From Parachlamydiales bacterium (GTDB lineage: Bacteria > Chlamydiota > Chlamydiia > Chlamydiales > SM23-39): a stretch of 11,929 nucleotides of DNA. The DNA lies in assembly GCA_003151315.1 (NCBI GenBank), contig PLXF01000025.1, forward strand, positions 1-11,929. The letters run 5' to 3'. The translations under genes were made by a program, and so were the position numbers. A model generated the notes under the pieces. That model searched no databases, had not been told where the DNA came from, and saw only the letters and a program-made list of their open reading frames with translations. Below, piece by piece: positions 10,197 to 11,929 of this stretch (the stretch's first letter is position 1; the number at the start of each line of letters is the position of its first letter).

Positions 10197-11929
10197 AACC
10201 TGCCCCTCCTCATAAGGTCGGATCGGCCGACCGTAAGCGGCTTACTTGCATTGCGGTATTCCTCTTCCTCCTTTTTTGCCTTTTAATTGTCCGTTTCTAC
10301 CAGATTCAGATTGTCGATGGAGACAAATGGGTTCAGGTGGCGATGAATCAACACCAGGCGATTGTTACCGAACCGTTTATGCGAGGCTCTTTTTATTCAA
10401 ACACTTCGATTAAACAGGGGCATCCCGAAGAAGAGACCCCCTTTGTTATCGACGTGATGAAGTTCCATCTCTATATAGATCCCGATTCGATCCCCGCGCC
10501 TGCAAAAGAGCGGATGGCCGAGCAGCTTTTCCAGGTAGTCAAAACAAAAACGATCGATTGGCCGACTTGGCGAGCCGAGTTTTTTAAAAAAAGCCGCAGT
10601 CGTAAACTCGCTCTGTGGATTGCGATCGAAGAGCGGGAGAAAATCGCCCATTGGTGGGCGGAATTTGCGAAACAGGAGAAAATCGCCCGAAACGCCCTCT
10701 ATTTTCTCTCCGATTATAAGCGCTCCTATCCGTATGGGTCGCTCCTCGGTTCCGTTTTACATACGGTCCAAGAGGAAAAAGATCCCCAGACCAAACAGAG
10801 TCTGCCAACAGGAGGCCTTGAGATGCTCTTCAACTCCTATTTGGTGGGAAAAGAGGGGAAAAGGCTGATCGTTCGCTCACCGCGTCATCCACTCGATACG
10901 GGAAAAATTTTGATTGCTCCTGAAAATGGCGCCGATGTCTATTTGACGATTAACCACTATTTGCAAGCCGTAGTTGAATCGGAATTAGCTAAAGGTGTGC
11001 AAGCCGCAAAAGCCACAAGTGGTTGGGCCGTCATGATGGATCCATATACAGGAGAGATTTGGGCGTTAGCGCAAATACCCTCTTTCAACCCTGTCCGTTA
11101 TGCCGATTACTACAACGATCCCAAGTTACAAGAGTGTACGCGAGTAAAAGCGGTTACCGATTGTTTCGAGCCCGGGTCGATTTTCAAGCCCCTGACCTTA
11201 GCCGTTTGTATGAAGGCCAATGAGGAGCTGAAGCGGCAGGGGAAAAAGGTCCTTTTTACCCCTGAAGAGAAAATCCCGACCTCCAATGGGTGGTTTCCTG
11301 GCCGCAGCACTCCATTGAAAGATGGAAGATCCCACCGTTACTTGAACATGAATCTTTCGCTCCAAAAATCGTCCAATATTTATCTCGCACGTTTAGCCCA
11401 GCGGCTCGTCGATACGATGGGGGACAATTGGTATCGAGCCGCTCTATCGGAATTTTTCGGCTTTGGACAAAAAACGGGAATCGAGCTGCCCGCCGAAAGT
11501 TCGGGACTTCTTCCAACACCTGGAAAACTCCACCCCAATGGAAAGCTCGAGTGGTCGCTTCCCACTCCCTACTCTTTGGCGATTGGTCACAATATTTTGG
11601 TCAATAGCATCCAAATGGTGCGCGCCTATGCCATCTTAGCCAATGGAGGATGGCAAGTGCAGCCCCATATTGTCAAAAAGATCGTTAAAAGGGGACCCGA
11701 CGGAGCGCAGAACATTGTGTTGGACCGAACTGGTTTAGGGTTGCAAAGGCAGATTTTACCCACCGATATGGCCCGCTCCATTGTAAAAGGGATGAAATTT
11801 GTGACCAAAGAGGGAGGCACCTCAAAGCTGGCCGATATTTCTGGCTACACCGAAGCGGGCAAATCGGGGAGCGCCGAAAAAATCATTAATGGCGTCTATT
11901 CTAAAGATCACAATATCTCCTCGTTTCTC
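10193..11929 (+). CDS. ftsI: Class B penicillin-binding protein, FtsI/PBP3 type (partial, 3' end outside)
   Basis: The open frame runs without a stop from TTG 10193 to the window end (579 codons). The TTG overlaps the ftsL stop, so initiation is probably by translational coupling. A cytoplasmic basic start (residues 1-16) is followed by one membrane anchor (about 17-34) and a PBP dimerisation domain to about residue 260. The transpeptidase domain carries the active-site motif S-I-F-K (S329, K332, in FEPGSIFKPLT), the SxN motif SSN (393-395) and KSG (557-559, in AGKSGSAEK), where KTG is usual. It cross-links peptidoglycan at the division site; chlamydiae lack FtsZ and use such enzymes with MreB. 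The end of the protein and the next gene (murE in chlamydiae, from memory) are not in the window. Confidence 0.95.
   Translation, partial: MKPAPPHKVGSADRKRLTCIAVFLFLLFCLLIVRFYQIQIVDGDKWVQVAMNQHQAIVTEPFMRGSFYSNTSIKQGHPEEETPFVIDVMKFHLYIDPDSIPAPAKERMAEQLFQVVKTKTIDWPTWRAEFFKKSRSRKLALWIAIEEREKIAHWWAEFAKQEKIARNALYFLSDYKRSYPYGSLLGSVLHTVQEEKDPQTKQSLPTGGLEMLFNSYLVGKEGKRLIVRSPRHPLDTGKILIAPENGADVYLTINHYLQAVVESELAKGVQAAKATSGWAVMMDPYTGEIWALAQIPSFNPVRYADYYNDPKLQECTRVKAVTDCFEPGSIFKPLTLAVCMKANEELKRQGKKVLFTPEEKIPTSNGWFPGRSTPLKDGRSHRYLNMNLSLQKSSNIYLARLAQRLVDTMGDNWYRAALSEFFGFGQKTGIELPAESSGLLPTPGKLHPNGKLEWSLPTPYSLAIGHNILVNSIQMVRAYAILANGGWQVQPHIVKKIVKRGPDGAQNIVLDRTGLGLQRQILPTDMARSIVKGMKFVTKEGGTSKLADISGYTEAGKSGSAEKIINGVYSKDHNISSFL

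Noticed and set aside
1..11929. tRNA, rRNA or CRISPR array
   Set aside because: No cloverleaf, rRNA-like stretch or regularly spaced repeat array was found on either strand by eye.

Overview
The window looks like a chromosomal segment of a chlamydia-related bacterium (phylum Chlamydiota, probably outside the Chlamydiaceae). The main reason is gene order. A short ComF-like protein, a dnaA, a conserved chlamydial hypothetical with a three-TPR protein, rsmH (mraW), an ftsL-like gene and a class B PBP gene follow the order I recall for the CT276-CT270 region of Chlamydia trachomatis (dnaA2 = CT275, TPR protein = CT274, hypothetical = CT273). That comparison is from memory, not from a search. A candidate inclusion-membrane (Inc) protein and a small beta-barrel outer-membrane protein also fit this phylum.

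Layout. Positions 1-2235 (+ strand) hold the 3' end of an AsmA-like gene, a degenerate ComF-like gene and dnaA. Positions 2236-6869 are an accessory block that interrupts the recalled conserved order. It contains a small multi-pass membrane protein with an apparent frameshift, an unknown 135-aa protein, a signal-peptide beta-barrel protein, a qmcA-type SPFH protein (-), a two-TM Inc-like protein (-), and a broken AAA ATPase gene carrying a 171-bp palindromic insertion. Positions 6887-7789 (-) are the two-gene chlamydial hypothetical/TPR operon. Positions 7790-8433 are a regulatory and repeat-rich intergenic region. From 8434 to the end (+) is a division/wall cluster, mraZ-rsmH-ftsL-ftsI, with overlapping or nearly touching genes; ftsI runs off the window.

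Two layers of structure lie outside the genes. First, palindromic TA-flanked repeats occur at 2412, 3687, 5673, 6667, 7848 and 7990. They look like MITEs of an IS630/Tc1-mariner-like element, and most lie in the accessory block or the intergenic region beside it. Second, the mraZ upstream region combines one perfect DnaA box, several near-matches, an AT-rich stretch and two oppositely oriented arrays of MraZ-box-like GTGGG repeats with about 10-bp spacing. Hand counts show G<C on the + strand in dnaA and G>C from about 6.9 to 9.9 kb, so a replication origin in the intergenic region is a hypothesis worth testing.

How the genes work together: the right-hand cluster supplies division/peptidoglycan functions (MraZ regulator, RsmH 16S rRNA methyltransferase, FtsL-like bitopic protein, FtsI transpeptidase). 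DnaA initiates replication. The TPR pair may be linked to type III secretion. The middle block holds envelope and host-interface genes plus decaying mobile DNA.
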